64,000 nt of DNA from contig NZ_BDCF01000026.1 in assembly GCF_001613365.1 (NCBI RefSeq), positions 35,318-99,317 on the forward strand, in the 5' to 3' direction. The stretch's first letter is position 1; each line of letters opens with the position of its first letter. Below are positions 10,501 through 18,017 of the stretch, piece by piece. Source of the DNA: Nocardia xishanensis NBRC 101358 (GTDB lineage Bacteria > Actinomycetota > Actinomycetes > Mycobacteriales > Mycobacteriaceae). Under the pieces are notes generated by a model. It was not told the DNA's origin, did not search any database, and worked only from the letters and a program-made list of their open reading frames with translations. A program made the position numbers and the translations under genes.

Positions 10501-10671
10501 CCGGTCCAGCCCCACCTGGGTGCACCGATACACCACACCGAAACCACCTCGGCCGATCTCCTCGGCATCGGCGAACCCGGCCTCGCGCAACTCCGCGATG
10601 ACCGGCTCGGACACGTCACGCGCCGTCCGGAATGGGTCATCCTCGGCCATCAGCAGCACACCATCCGACAC
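7567..10671 (-). CDS. Ser/Thr kinase fused to NB-ARC ATPase and TPR-like region (PknK-like)
   Basis: A protein of about 1,034 residues with three parts. The N-terminal kinase has GRGGFGVVY, VAVK, the catalytic loop HRDVKPGNILL, DFG and SPAFTAPE. The central ATPase has the Walker A TGIGGVGKTRLAL and Walker B LLVLDNCEQ. The C-terminal half is alpha-helical and TPR-like. This resembles mycobacterial PknK, which phosphorylates regulators and responds to growth conditions. No C-terminal LuxR DNA-binding domain was seen. The start is uncertain: GTG at 10671 has a GGGGA ahead of it, while TTG 10704 and ATG 10650 are alternatives. It has no operon partner. Confidence 0.88.
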   Translation of the reverse strand: MSDGVLLMAEDDPFRTARDVSEPVIAELREAGFADAEEIGRGGFGVVYRCTQVGLDRTVAVKVLTAELDTENRARFFREQQAMARLTGHPNIVTMLQAGATVSGRPFLVMPYHQLDSLDARIRGQGPLPVEAVLWIGVKIAGALESAHRLDMVHRDVKPGNILLTDYGEPALTDFGIARIAGGFQTEAGTLTGSPAFTAPEVLEGDTPGPAADVYGLGATLFCALTGHAAFERRSGENVVTQFLRITTQPTPDLRESGIAEDVSALVATAMSRDPRDRPSAAALGEMIRQAQRRHGFAVDEMALQAEPGPLRRDGKPPARGWRAPAAPFAGRRGGNTLPLELTSFVGRRAELAELKNLLASTRLVTLTGIGGVGKTRLALRAASAVRGEFADGVWLVELADVSDPSLLIAVVAAALGLRDESTRPLPELVSEFLSDREPLLVLDNCEQVVAAVAGVVETWLRDCAGLRVLATSREPLDIAGETVFRVPPLTVPDPEPSSRGLPSYDAVTLFADRATAVVPGFELSDDNKAAIARICARLDGLPLAIELAAARMRAMSSEQILQRLDDRYALLTRGGRTAPARQQTLRWCIDWSYGLCDPAEQRLWARLSVFAGGFELDAAEDVCGADLAPEDPLDVLSSLVDKSILIRNEAKGVVRFRMLETVREYGRQKLREVGEYADMRKRHRDWYQRLALDAEAGWISDRQPYWLARLQREQTNLRDTLEYCLAEDSEQAAEAGLQTTTALFMFWNFRGMYGEARSWIRRVLDHPARQPVPDRVKALYVGCVLAAMQGDLQEADTLAEQARVLAEQAPTPMAQALIAYCDGALQFYWGGLAKASACFERAAEGFSSNPRGYLYVAALTVLGWVHEMSGDTKRAMEYHQQVLSITEACGESLFRSSALRDIGIGAWRQGERPRAIELVENALRLNRRMGSPVNAAMSLEALAWMVVDGGDAERAAVLLGAAQGLWRSVGNPASIVPMPRYHDECERLARSALGAHRFDSAFRRGQEMSMDEAVSYALGEQPADTRLSEDTER

Positions 10672-10961
10672 CGCGTCCCCACGACCGGGAGCACGCGTCA
10701 ACACTTGGTTAACGACCAGCGTATCCCACTGGACGTCGACGATTGAACTATTCGGAAGGCGAATCGAATCACCGATAGCCGATCAGGATTTCCCCCTCTG
10801 AACGACCGTTTTCCAGAATAACATCGCCAGATGCTCTCGACTCGCTATCGAAGAACCAGTTCGTACCCCGCTATCGCAGTATCGCGGCCTGCTAGGTTGA
10901 ATGAGTGTTCAGCAGCTCCGGTCGCCTTGGTGCGACCGGATGAAACGGGAAAGAGGACCTC

Positions 10962-11945
10962 ATGAGCCGACTCGGCCTGACAATTCCGTTCGGCGATACA
11001 CCGCTCGCACGGCAACGTGAGCACCTCGACAGCATCGAAGCGAGCGGCTTCACCGATCTGTGGTCGGCGGAGGCATCGGGCGCCGACGCGTTCACCCCGC
11101 TGGTGGCCGCAGCGGTCAGCCATCCCTCGTTCCGGCTCGGCACGGCGATCGTTCCCGCGTACACCCGCAGTCCCGCACTGATGGCGATGTCGGCCGCGGC
11201 CTTGGCCGACGTCGCGGAGGGCGAGGTGGTACTGGGCATCGGCACCAGTTCCGATGTGATCGTGGAGAAGTGGAACGGTCTGAGTTTCCGCGCGCCCTAT
11301 CAGCGGGTGCGCGATGTAGCGACCTTCGTACGCCGGGCCCTGTCCGGCGAACGGATCGACATGGCGTGTGCCAGCTTCAGCATCAACGGGTTTCGGCTCG
11401 ACCGGGCCCCACAGCGGCAACCCAAGATCATGATCGCCGCGCTGCGGCCGGGCATGCTCCGTTTGGCGGGGACCGTCGGTGACGGAGCGATCGTCAACTG
11501 GCTGTCTCCCACCGACGTCCACCGGGTGACGCCCTACGTTCTCGAGGCCAATCCGCAAGCCGACATCGTGGCACGGCTGTTCGTCGTTCCCAGCCGAGAC
11601 CTGACCGCGGTGCGCGCGACCGCCCGGCGGGCGATCGCGGCCTACCTGAACGTGCCGGTTTACGCGGAATTTCACCGCTGGCTCGGCCGGGGCGAACAGT
11701 TGGAGCCGATGTGGCAGGCATGGCAGGCCGGTGACCGCTCGGCCGCGCTGGCCGCGATACCCGACGAGCTCGTAGACGAGCTGTTCCTTTACGGCACGCC
11801 CGATCAAATCAGCACTCGCATCAGAGATTACGCCGACGCAGGCGTCACCACGCCAGTCCTCGCGATCATGCAGGCCGCCGGAGAAGCGCCTCCCTCCGCC
11901 GCATCAATAGCGGAAATCGGACGCGCCTACACCGGCGATCGCTGA
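10962..11945 (+). CDS. LLM-class, F420-type luciferase-like oxidoreductase
   Basis: A 327-residue TIM-barrel protein of the luciferase-like family, whose actinobacterial members mostly use coenzyme F420 (FMN is also possible). Family stretches include GFTDLWSAEASGADAFTPL, VVLGIGTSSDVIVEKWNG and QPKIMIAALRPGMLRLAG. The ATG has a GAGGAC Shine-Dalgarno sequence. It converges on the thiolase gene, with stops 14 bases apart. A second, frameshifted copy with the same ribosome-binding region lies at 48747-49726. Substrate unknown. Confidence 0.88.
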   Translation: MSRLGLTIPFGDTPLARQREHLDSIEASGFTDLWSAEASGADAFTPLVAAAVSHPSFRLGTAIVPAYTRSPALMAMSAAALADVAEGEVVLGIGTSSDVIVEKWNGLSFRAPYQRVRDVATFVRRALSGERIDMACASFSINGFRLDRAPQRQPKIMIAALRPGMLRLAGTVGDGAIVNWLSPTDVHRVTPYVLEANPQADIVARLFVVPSRDLTAVRATARRAIAAYLNVPVYAEFHRWLGRGEQLEPMWQAWQAGDRSAALAAIPDELVDELFLYGTPDQISTRIRDYADAGVTTPVLAIMQAAGEAPPSAASIAEIGRAYTGDR

Positions 11946-11959
11946 TCGGCTTCGACGTA

Positions 11960-13150
11960 TCAAATGCGCTCGATGAGCGTGGCGTTGGCCATGCCGCCGC
12001 CTTCGCACATCGTCTGCAGTCCGTATCGGCCGCCGGTCTGCTCGAGGTGATTGAGCATTGTCGCGAGCAGTTTGGTCCCGGATCCGCCGAGCGGATGTCC
12101 GAGCGCGATCGCCCCGCCCCGCGGATTGACCTTCGCCAGGTCCGCTCCGACCTCACGCGCCCACGCCAGGGGAACCGAAGCAAAGGCTTCGTTGACCTCG
12201 AACGCGTCGATCTCGTCGATGCCGAGCCCGGTCCGCTGCAGAATTCGCTGTGTCGCCGGGATGGGACCGGTAAGCATCAACAGCGGGTCGCTGCCGACCA
12301 CGGCGAAGGAGTGGAATCGCGCACGTGGGCGCAGACCCAGCCGTTCGGCGCGCTCGCGGCTCATGATGAGCACAGCGGATGCCCCGTCCGTCAGCGGCGA
12401 GGAGTTCCCCGGTGTGATCGACCATTCGATCTCGGGGAAGCGCTGCGCGAACTGAGGCGTGTAGAACGACGGGTTCAGGCCGGCGAGACCCTCGACAGTA
12501 GTGTTCGGCCGGACCGTCTCGTCCAAGTCGTGAACCACTGAGTCTCCGTCGGAGCCGGGCACGGCCACCGGGATGATCTCCGCGTCGAACGCGCCGGCGG
12601 CCTGCGCCTCGGCCGCCCGTCGATGCGAGGCCGCGGCATACTCGTCGAGCTCGCTTCGCGACAGCTTCCAACGGCTCGCGATGAGCTCCGCACCGACGCC
12701 CTGATTCGCCATGCCATCCGAATACCGTTGCGACAGTGGGGCGAAAGGATCGCCGCCGACCGCGGAGGCCCCCATCGGCACTCTGCTCATAGACTCCACG
12801 CCGCAGGCGATGACAATGTCGTTCACTCCCGCCATGATCGACTGGGCGGCGAAATGCGCGGCTTGCTGACTCGAACCACATTGCCTGTCGATCGTGGTGG
12901 CCGGGACGGCCTCGGGGAACCCCGCCGTCAACAGGGCAGTACGCGCGACGTTGTAACTCTGATCCCCCACCTGCGAAACGCAGCCGGCGAAGACGTCGTC
13001 GACGAGAGCCGGATCGAGCTGGTTGCGATCCGCCAGTGTTCGCAGTGTGCTGCCGAGCAACTCGGCGGGATGGAGGGCAGAGAGCGCTCCGCCCGGCTTG
13101 CCGCGTCCGACAGCGGTTCGAACGGCGTCGACGATGACGGCTTCTGACAT
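11960..13150 (-). CDS. Thiolase (acetyl-CoA acyltransferase)
   Basis: A 396-residue thiolase. It has the nucleophilic cysteine (Cys91) in DRQCGSSQQAAHFAA, the histidine motif GGAIALGHPLGGSG and the second cysteine in MCEGGGMANATLIERI. Length is normal. A GGAGAT precedes the ATG. It is the last gene of a minus-strand set: SDR, ferredoxin, acyl-CoA dehydrogenase, phosphotransferase-like protein, thiolase. It probably performs the chain-shortening step of that beta-oxidation-like pathway. Another thiolase with the same Cys91 context is at 43047. Confidence 0.94.
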   Translation of the reverse strand: MSEAVIVDAVRTAVGRGKPGGALSALHPAELLGSTLRTLADRNQLDPALVDDVFAGCVSQVGDQSYNVARTALLTAGFPEAVPATTIDRQCGSSQQAAHFAAQSIMAGVNDIVIACGVESMSRVPMGASAVGGDPFAPLSQRYSDGMANQGVGAELIASRWKLSRSELDEYAAASHRRAAEAQAAGAFDAEIIPVAVPGSDGDSVVHDLDETVRPNTTVEGLAGLNPSFYTPQFAQRFPEIEWSITPGNSSPLTDGASAVLIMSRERAERLGLRPRARFHSFAVVGSDPLLMLTGPIPATQRILQRTGLGIDEIDAFEVNEAFASVPLAWAREVGADLAKVNPRGGAIALGHPLGGSGTKLLATMLNHLEQTGGRYGLQTMCEGGGMANATLIERI

Positions 13151-13217
13151 AGGAAATCTCCGATCGATTGTTCAACTCACGCGCTTCGTAGTCGAAGCGT
13201 CTGTTCTGAAACTGCCG

Positions 13218-14252
13218 TCAAAGAAGCGCCTCTCGCGCAGCGGCGGCCAGCTCGCGAGGTCGGGCGGCGAGCACGTCGAGCGGGGTCGGCGGGCGCCCCA
13301 TCATTCCCGCCGCGTAGCGCTGATATACGCCCTCGCTGATGCACGCGAGCCGCCACAGCGCGAACGCGATGTAGTACGGGATATCGGACGTGTCGTGGCC
13401 GGTCAGTCGCTGGTAGTCGGCGGCGAGCTCCGCGGCGGTGGGGAATCCGTCGGCGCGGTCCGGCGACCAGCCGTCGTCGGTGTCGAGGATCCACCAGGCG
13501 GCAAGCCACCCGAGGTCGGCGAGCGGATCGCCGACCGTCCAGAGCTCCCAGTCGAGGACCGCCGCGATCTTCCCTTCCGCCGTCACCAGCATGTTGCCCA
13601 AGCGGAAGTCGCCGTGGGTCAGCCCTGTCCATCTCTGCGGTGGCCTGCGCTCGCTGAGGATCTTGTGGACGTCGACGATCTCTCGAGTGCGTGGGCCGCC
13701 CGCACCGTCGATCTGGCGCAGCCACAGTCCGAGTTGCTTGGTGACGTAAGAGTCGGTCTGCGTACCGGGCCGCCGACCGACAACGCCGGGATCGACCTGA
13801 TGCAGTCGCACCAGCGTCGCGACGATGTCGTCGGAAAGGCGGCGCCGCGCGTGCGGGGTGAGGGCCGCCGCGCTCTCCGCGCTGTCGATCACGATCCCCT
13901 CAACGTGGTCCATGACGTAGAACTCGGCCCCGGTCACCCCCGGATCAGCGCAGAACGCGGCCGTCGGCGGCACCGGAACGGCGCTCGTTTGCAGGGCTGT
14001 GAGAATGCGCCACTCGCGCTCCATGCTGTGCGCACCGGGACGCAGCGGTCCGGCGGGCGGGCGGCGCAGCACCCACGATCGGCCGCGCTGATCGGCGACC
14101 CGATACGTGAGGTTCGAATATCCGCCCGCCAGCACGTGGAACGACAGCGGTGGCCTCGTGTCCGGCACCGCGGCACCGAACCACCGCTCGACGGCTTGCA
14201 GATCCAGGCCGACCGCCTCGGGGATGGCCGACCGCGAAGGGTGCGCACTCAT
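13218..14252 (-). CDS. APH-like phosphotransferase family protein
   Basis: A 344-residue protein with the kinase-like fold of aminoglycoside phosphotransferases. HGDFRLGNMLV and VLDWELWTVGDP are the catalytic and metal-binding motifs, and LADLGWLAAWW follows. In actinobacteria such proteins sit with acyl-CoA dehydrogenases, as in the kinase domain of ACAD10/11, which acts on 4-hydroxyacyl-CoA. The ATG overlaps the dehydrogenase stop by ATGA, so the two are coupled. A role in hydroxyacyl-CoA catabolism rather than antibiotic resistance is inferred. Confidence 0.88.
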   Translation of the reverse strand: MSAHPSRSAIPEAVGLDLQAVERWFGAAVPDTRPPLSFHVLAGGYSNLTYRVADQRGRSWVLRRPPAGPLRPGAHSMEREWRILTALQTSAVPVPPTAAFCADPGVTGAEFYVMDHVEGIVIDSAESAAALTPHARRRLSDDIVATLVRLHQVDPGVVGRRPGTQTDSYVTKQLGLWLRQIDGAGGPRTREIVDVHKILSERRPPQRWTGLTHGDFRLGNMLVTAEGKIAAVLDWELWTVGDPLADLGWLAAWWILDTDDGWSPDRADGFPTAAELAADYQRLTGHDTSDIPYYIAFALWRLACISEGVYQRYAAGMMGRPPTPLDVLAARPRELAAAAREALL

Positions 14253-15463
14253 GCGCTGGCCAGCTCGGACCGGGCGATCGACCGGAGGTGCACCTCGTCG
14301 GGTCCATCCGCGATTCGCATGGCACGCGCCGTCGCCCAGAGCAGCGCCAGCGGAGTGTCACCGCTCACCCCGGCGCCGCCGTAGAGTTGCACGGCGTCGT
14401 CCAGGATGCGGCACACCCCACGCGGGACAGCCACCTTGATCGCCGAGATCTCCGTGCGGGCCGCGCTCGCTCCGTGCCGGTCGATCAACCACGCCGTCTT
14501 CAAGACCAGCAGCCGCAGCTGTTCGACGGTGATGCGCGCGTTGGCGATCCACTCGCCGACCACCCCCTGGCTCGCGAGGGGGCGGCCGAATGTGACCCGC
14601 TCCCCCGCCCGCTCCTTCATCAGAGAGATTCCACGCTCGGCCATGCCGATCGCCCGCATGCAGTGGTGGATACGCCCCGGCCCGAGTCGTGCCTGCGCCA
14701 TGGCGAATCCGGCTCCCGGCTCGCCGATCAGGTTCGCGAGGGGGACCCGTACGTCGGCGAAGCGGACTTCTCCGTGACCGTTCTGGTCGGTGTATCCGTA
14801 GTAGCTGAGATCGCGGACCACCGTCACACCGGGGGCATCGGCGGGAACGATCACGAACGAGTGCCGCCTCGACCGATCGGCCTCGGGGTCGCTGACGCCC
14901 ATCACGATGTAGAACGCGGTGCGCGGATCCAGCGCCCCGGTGGTCCACCACTTGCGTCCGTTGACGACGACCTCGTCGCCCTCGATCCGCACGCTGGTAC
15001 CGATATTGCTCGCGTCGCTGCTCGCGACGTCCGGCTCGGTCATGGCGAAGGCGCTGCGGATTTCGCCTCGCAGCAGCGGATCCAGCCAGCGCTCACGCTG
15101 GGCATCGGTCGCGAAGAGGTCGAGCAGCTCCATGTTGCCGGTGTCGGGCGCGGAGCAGTTCATCGCCTCGGGGGCGAGTTGCGGATACCAGCCCGCCCGC
15201 TCGGCGAGCGGCGCGTAGTCGAGCACCGACAGTCCGTGCGCGGGATCCGTCGAGTGCGGGAGGAACAGATTCCACAGCCCCCGCGCGCGGGCCTCGGCCT
15301 TGAGCTCCTCGAGAACGCCCGGCACCGCGTGCGGGGTTCCCGCGGCGGCGAGCTCGCGCCGCTGCTGTTCGAAACGCGCCTCCGCGGGGGCGACCCGGCC
15401 GTCGATGAAGGCATCGACGCGCTCGAGATAGCCCCGCGCGCGCTCGCTCGGTTCAAAATCCAT
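14249..15463 (-). CDS. Acyl-CoA dehydrogenase (ACAD10/11-like)
   Basis: A 404-residue flavoprotein dehydrogenase. Substrate- and FAD-binding stretches include FAMTEPDVASSDASN, GRKWWTTGALDPRT and LGPGRIHHCMRAIG, and the C-terminus has IADGPDEVHLRSIAR. This subgroup is the one usually paired with a phosphotransferase-like gene, as here. The ATG at 15463 has a strong AAGGAAGG; the 96 codons upstream in frame overlap the ferredoxin region and are not coding. The ferredoxin lies 91 bases upstream. Confidence 0.93.
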   Translation of the reverse strand: MDFEPSERARGYLERVDAFIDGRVAPAEARFEQQRRELAAAGTPHAVPGVLEELKAEARARGLWNLFLPHSTDPAHGLSVLDYAPLAERAGWYPQLAPEAMNCSAPDTGNMELLDLFATDAQRERWLDPLLRGEIRSAFAMTEPDVASSDASNIGTSVRIEGDEVVVNGRKWWTTGALDPRTAFYIVMGVSDPEADRSRRHSFVIVPADAPGVTVVRDLSYYGYTDQNGHGEVRFADVRVPLANLIGEPGAGFAMAQARLGPGRIHHCMRAIGMAERGISLMKERAGERVTFGRPLASQGVVGEWIANARITVEQLRLLVLKTAWLIDRHGASAARTEISAIKVAVPRGVCRILDDAVQLYGGAGVSGDTPLALLWATARAMRIADGPDEVHLRSIARSELASA

Positions 15464-15554
15464 TGAGAATCCTTCCTTGATCCTGTCAAGCCTGTGCTCG
15501 GTCAGGTCGCGGTTGCGACGACGTGCTCCGCCACCTCGCAATCGGACCGCTCGA

Positions 15555-15875
15555 CTACTGGGTCTCGGGGATGGTGACGACCATCCCGTCCAGAGCAACC
15601 TCGAACCGAACCTGACAAGAAAGCCTGCTCGACTCCGTCGGCTCCTCCGCAGCCACCTCGAGCATGTCCACCTCCTCGTCCGACGGGCCCGGCAACAACC
15701 CAGCCCACTGCCCACCGATGAACACATGACAAGTCGCACAAGACAACTCACCCCCGCACTCGGCCACGATGCCAGGCACCAGATTCGCTCGCGCCACCTG
15801 CATCACCGACTGCCCGTCGACCGCCTCGACCTCCTGCTTCGACCCGTCCGGCTGGACGAAAACCACACGACCCAT
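15555..15875 (-). CDS. [2Fe-2S] ferredoxin, adrenodoxin type
   Basis: A 106-residue electron carrier with the cluster cysteines Cys40, Cys46, Cys49 and Cys87 in the pattern ECGGELSCATC ... SCQ. This ferredoxin type usually serves cytochrome P450s or Rieske oxygenases. No oxygenase is in its operon; the nearest P450 is at 26157. It sits between an SDR gene upstream and an acyl-CoA dehydrogenase downstream. The long overlapping open frames on either strand are shadows. Confidence 0.93.
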   Translation of the reverse strand: MGRVVFVQPDGSKQEVEAVDGQSVMQVARANLVPGIVAECGGELSCATCHVFIGGQWAGLLPGPSDEEVDMLEVAAEEPTESSRLSCQVRFEVALDGMVVTIPETQ

Positions 15876-15945
15876 TACCTGTTCCTCACGATTCCTTGTT
15901 GATTCACGGCAGCGACCTGGAGAGACCGGCCGCCTCCGTCAGCGA

Positions 15946-16809
15946 CTAACGCCCACCGGCGACCGGGCAAGCGCTCACATCGCCCGAGCCGTCATGGAGG
16001 TGATCTTCCGGGGCGTCGACGACGGGAAGCTGCTGGATGTCGATCATCAGATTGCGTGCGTGTTCCATCGCGAACGCTCGACTATGGGGATTGGTGGCGA
16101 TGACCCTGGTCCCCGCCAGCAGACCGTCGAAGGCCCGCGTGGCGACCTCCGCGGGCTCTTGCGCATACGGCATGATTGCCGCCGCTGATTCAGGATTCGC
16201 CTCGATCAAGCCTCGTACGTTCTCGGTGAGGGTCCAGCCCGGAGCCAGCATCGACACACCGATCCCCGCCGGACCCAGATCGCGGTGCGCGGTCATCGTC
16301 AACCCGAGGACGGCGTACTTGCTCACTGTGTAGATGCTGATCGGCTCGACAAACGGCGGCACTCCCAGTGAATGCTCCGATCCCGTGTTCAGCAGATAGG
16401 CGGGGCGGCCCACGGCGGCAGACTCCAGGAGCGCCGGAGCGAAGACATGGATCACGTGATAGGCGCCCTCCACGTTGACCCGCAGAACGCGGCTCGCGTC
16501 CTCCGGCTGCACGTCCTGCAACATGCCGAACGCCGCTGTGCCCGCGTTGTTGCACACGACATCGACGCCACCGAAACGCTCGATGGTCTCGGCCGCTGCC
16601 CGCCGGACGTCGGCCACATCGGCCACATTCGCGATCGTCGACTCCACGGTGGCGCCCTCACGACGCAGCGTCGCGACCGTCTCGCTTGCGTCGTCGACAT
16701 CCACGATCATCACCCGGGCGCCACGCCGCACCGCCTCGCGGACGAGCGCCAGTCCGATTCCCGTGGCACCGCCAGTGACCACGACGACCGCATCGTTGAG
16801 ATCAGTCAC
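15946..16809 (-). CDS. SDR family oxidoreductase
   Basis: A 287-residue short-chain dehydrogenase: cofactor motif TGGATGIG, NNAG, catalytic Ser in LLNTGSEHS and YTVSKYAV with the Tyr/Lys pair. It is first in the minus-strand operon running to the thiolase. I prefer the GTG at 16809, behind AGAGAGGCAAGG, to the GTG nine codons upstream. The 16-base motif TTGTATGACGGTATCC lies 46 bases upstream and also precedes the CaiB gene, suggesting joint regulation. Confidence 0.9.
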   Translation of the reverse strand: MTDLNDAVVVVTGGATGIGLALVREAVRRGARVMIVDVDDASETVATLRREGATVESTIANVADVADVRRAAAETIERFGGVDVVCNNAGTAAFGMLQDVQPEDASRVLRVNVEGAYHVIHVFAPALLESAAVGRPAYLLNTGSEHSLGVPPFVEPISIYTVSKYAVLGLTMTAHRDLGPAGIGVSMLAPGWTLTENVRGLIEANPESAAAIMPYAQEPAEVATRAFDGLLAGTRVIATNPHSRAFAMEHARNLMIDIQQLPVVDAPEDHLHDGSGDVSACPVAGGR

Positions 16810-16853
16810 GCCTTGCCTCTCTTTCCGACGGGTCACCCTGCGCCCCGGATCAC

Positions 16854-16870
16854 TTTGTATGACGGTATCC
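16854..16870 (-). promoter_or_regulatory. Shared motif TTTGTATGACGGTATCC, site 1
   Basis: These 17 bases recur identically at 24700-24716, each time ahead of a minus-strand acyl-CoA gene. The half-site TGTATGA also occurs in an inverted repeat upstream of the GntR gene. I infer a GntR (FCD-type) operator. Confidence 0.5.
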
Positions 16871-17205
16871 CGTACACGGTCTGCTCGTCAACCATAGGTC
16901 CGGTCCGGTCCCCTTACCTTGTTGGTCAGCCCGGCGAGGGCTTGCAGGTCGCCGATCGACCTGACGACCCACTTCGCCGGGGCACGATGCGCTCACCCTT
17001 GTTCCTTCATCGAGGGCGCCTGCCAGAACTTCTGTGACGCGGCGGGCGAGGCGCTCGCGGATCGCGGCCATGGCGACGTTCGCACCGCCCGCCGGGCAGT
17101 TCGGCCAGCAGTTCCCGCACGCATCAGACGCCTGCACCCATCTCGTCATCGAACGAGGTTTCAACGCATTCCAAGGCGGCCTGCAGTGCACCGCGCCCCA
17201 CCTTC

Positions 17206-17217
17206 GAACGATCGTTC
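17206..17217. promoter_or_regulatory. Candidate TetR operator GAACG-AT-CGTTC
   Basis: A perfect 12-base palindrome 20 bases ahead of the tetR start. A second copy with the same arms (GAACG-CT-CGTTC) lies at 19550-19561 upstream of an acyl-CoA dehydrogenase. This fits autoregulation plus control of the neighbouring divergent genes. Confidence 0.5.
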
Positions 17218-17237
17218 AGATCGCTTAGGGTGACAGC

Positions 17238-17879
17238 ATGGTCAACGCCGAGAAGTCGCGCCCCGGCTCCGGGCTGCCTTCCACCACCCTCACGCTGCCG
17301 GGCGATGAGCCGACCGCCGCCGCGCTGATCACCGCCGCCGTCGAGGTGATGGGGACGCACGGCTACCACGGCACTTCCGTGCGGGACATCGCCGCAGCCG
17401 CCGGCACCAGCCCGGCGATCCTCTACCACCATTTCGGCTCGAAGCAGGTGCTGCTCGCAACCCTGCTCGACCGGGGGCTCGACATGCTCATCGCGGCGAC
17501 CGAACAGGCGCTCGACCTCGCCGGAGACGATCCGGCCGACCGGCTCAGGGCGATTGTCGAGGCGCACGTGCGGGTGCACTTGGAGGCGCAGCGAGAAAGC
17601 TTCTTGGGCAACAGCGAGCTGCGTGCGCTAGAGCCGGGGTGGCGACGGGTCGTGGTGGCCAAGCGGGACGTCCAGCAGCGGATCTTCGATCGGGTCGTGC
17701 GAGACGGCGTGCGCCGCGGGGTGTTCGCCGCCCCACACGCCGAGGACGCCGCCCGGTTCGTCACCGCTGCCTGCACCTCCGTCGCTGCCTGGTATCGACC
17801 GGGCGGGCCACTCGGCCCGGACGAGATCATCCGACGACACCAGGAGATCGCGCTCGACGCCGTGCGTTATCACCGATGA
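17238..17879 (+). CDS. TetR/AcrR family regulator
   Basis: A 213-residue TetR regulator. The DNA-binding domain covers about residues 25-75, with GYHGTSVRDIAAAAGTSPAI and LYHHFGSKQVLLATLLDRG. The C-terminal half is the common acyl-CoA-responsive type. It is divergent from the SDR/thiolase operon, and a palindrome GAACG-AT-CGTTC sits just upstream. The matching palindrome near 19550 suggests that it also controls the phosphotransferase (18018) and acyl-CoA dehydrogenase (19868). The 138 bases between its stop and the next gene hold nothing I can identify. Confidence 0.9.
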   Translation: MVNAEKSRPGSGLPSTTLTLPGDEPTAAALITAAVEVMGTHGYHGTSVRDIAAAAGTSPAILYHHFGSKQVLLATLLDRGLDMLIAATEQALDLAGDDPADRLRAIVEAHVRVHLEAQRESFLGNSELRALEPGWRRVVVAKRDVQQRIFDRVVRDGVRRGVFAAPHAEDAARFVTAACTSVAAWYRPGGPLGPDEIIRRHQEIALDAVRYHR

Positions 17880-18017
17880 GCCCGGCGCAGACCCCTTGCC
17901 GCTGAGGCAGAATCTCGAGTGCCGAGCACGGCGACCGGGTCGCCACGACCTCCGCGATCTGGGCGTTCATAGAGGTCGTCGCGTCGGCGCGAGCCGGAGG
18001 GGCACAACGAGCGGGCG

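Larger units (their letters stand above)
16810..17237. other. Intergenic region between divergent SDR and tetR
   Basis: 428 bases without a supported gene. It holds the putative operator at 16854-16870 near the SDR start and a TetR-type palindrome at 17206-17217 just ahead of the tetR start. Small open frames here have no family features. Confidence 0.6.

Noticed and set aside
13023..15466. Two long plus-strand frames opposite the phosphotransferase and acyl-CoA dehydrogenase
   Set aside because: Arg-rich, no motifs, overlap secure genes on the other strand.
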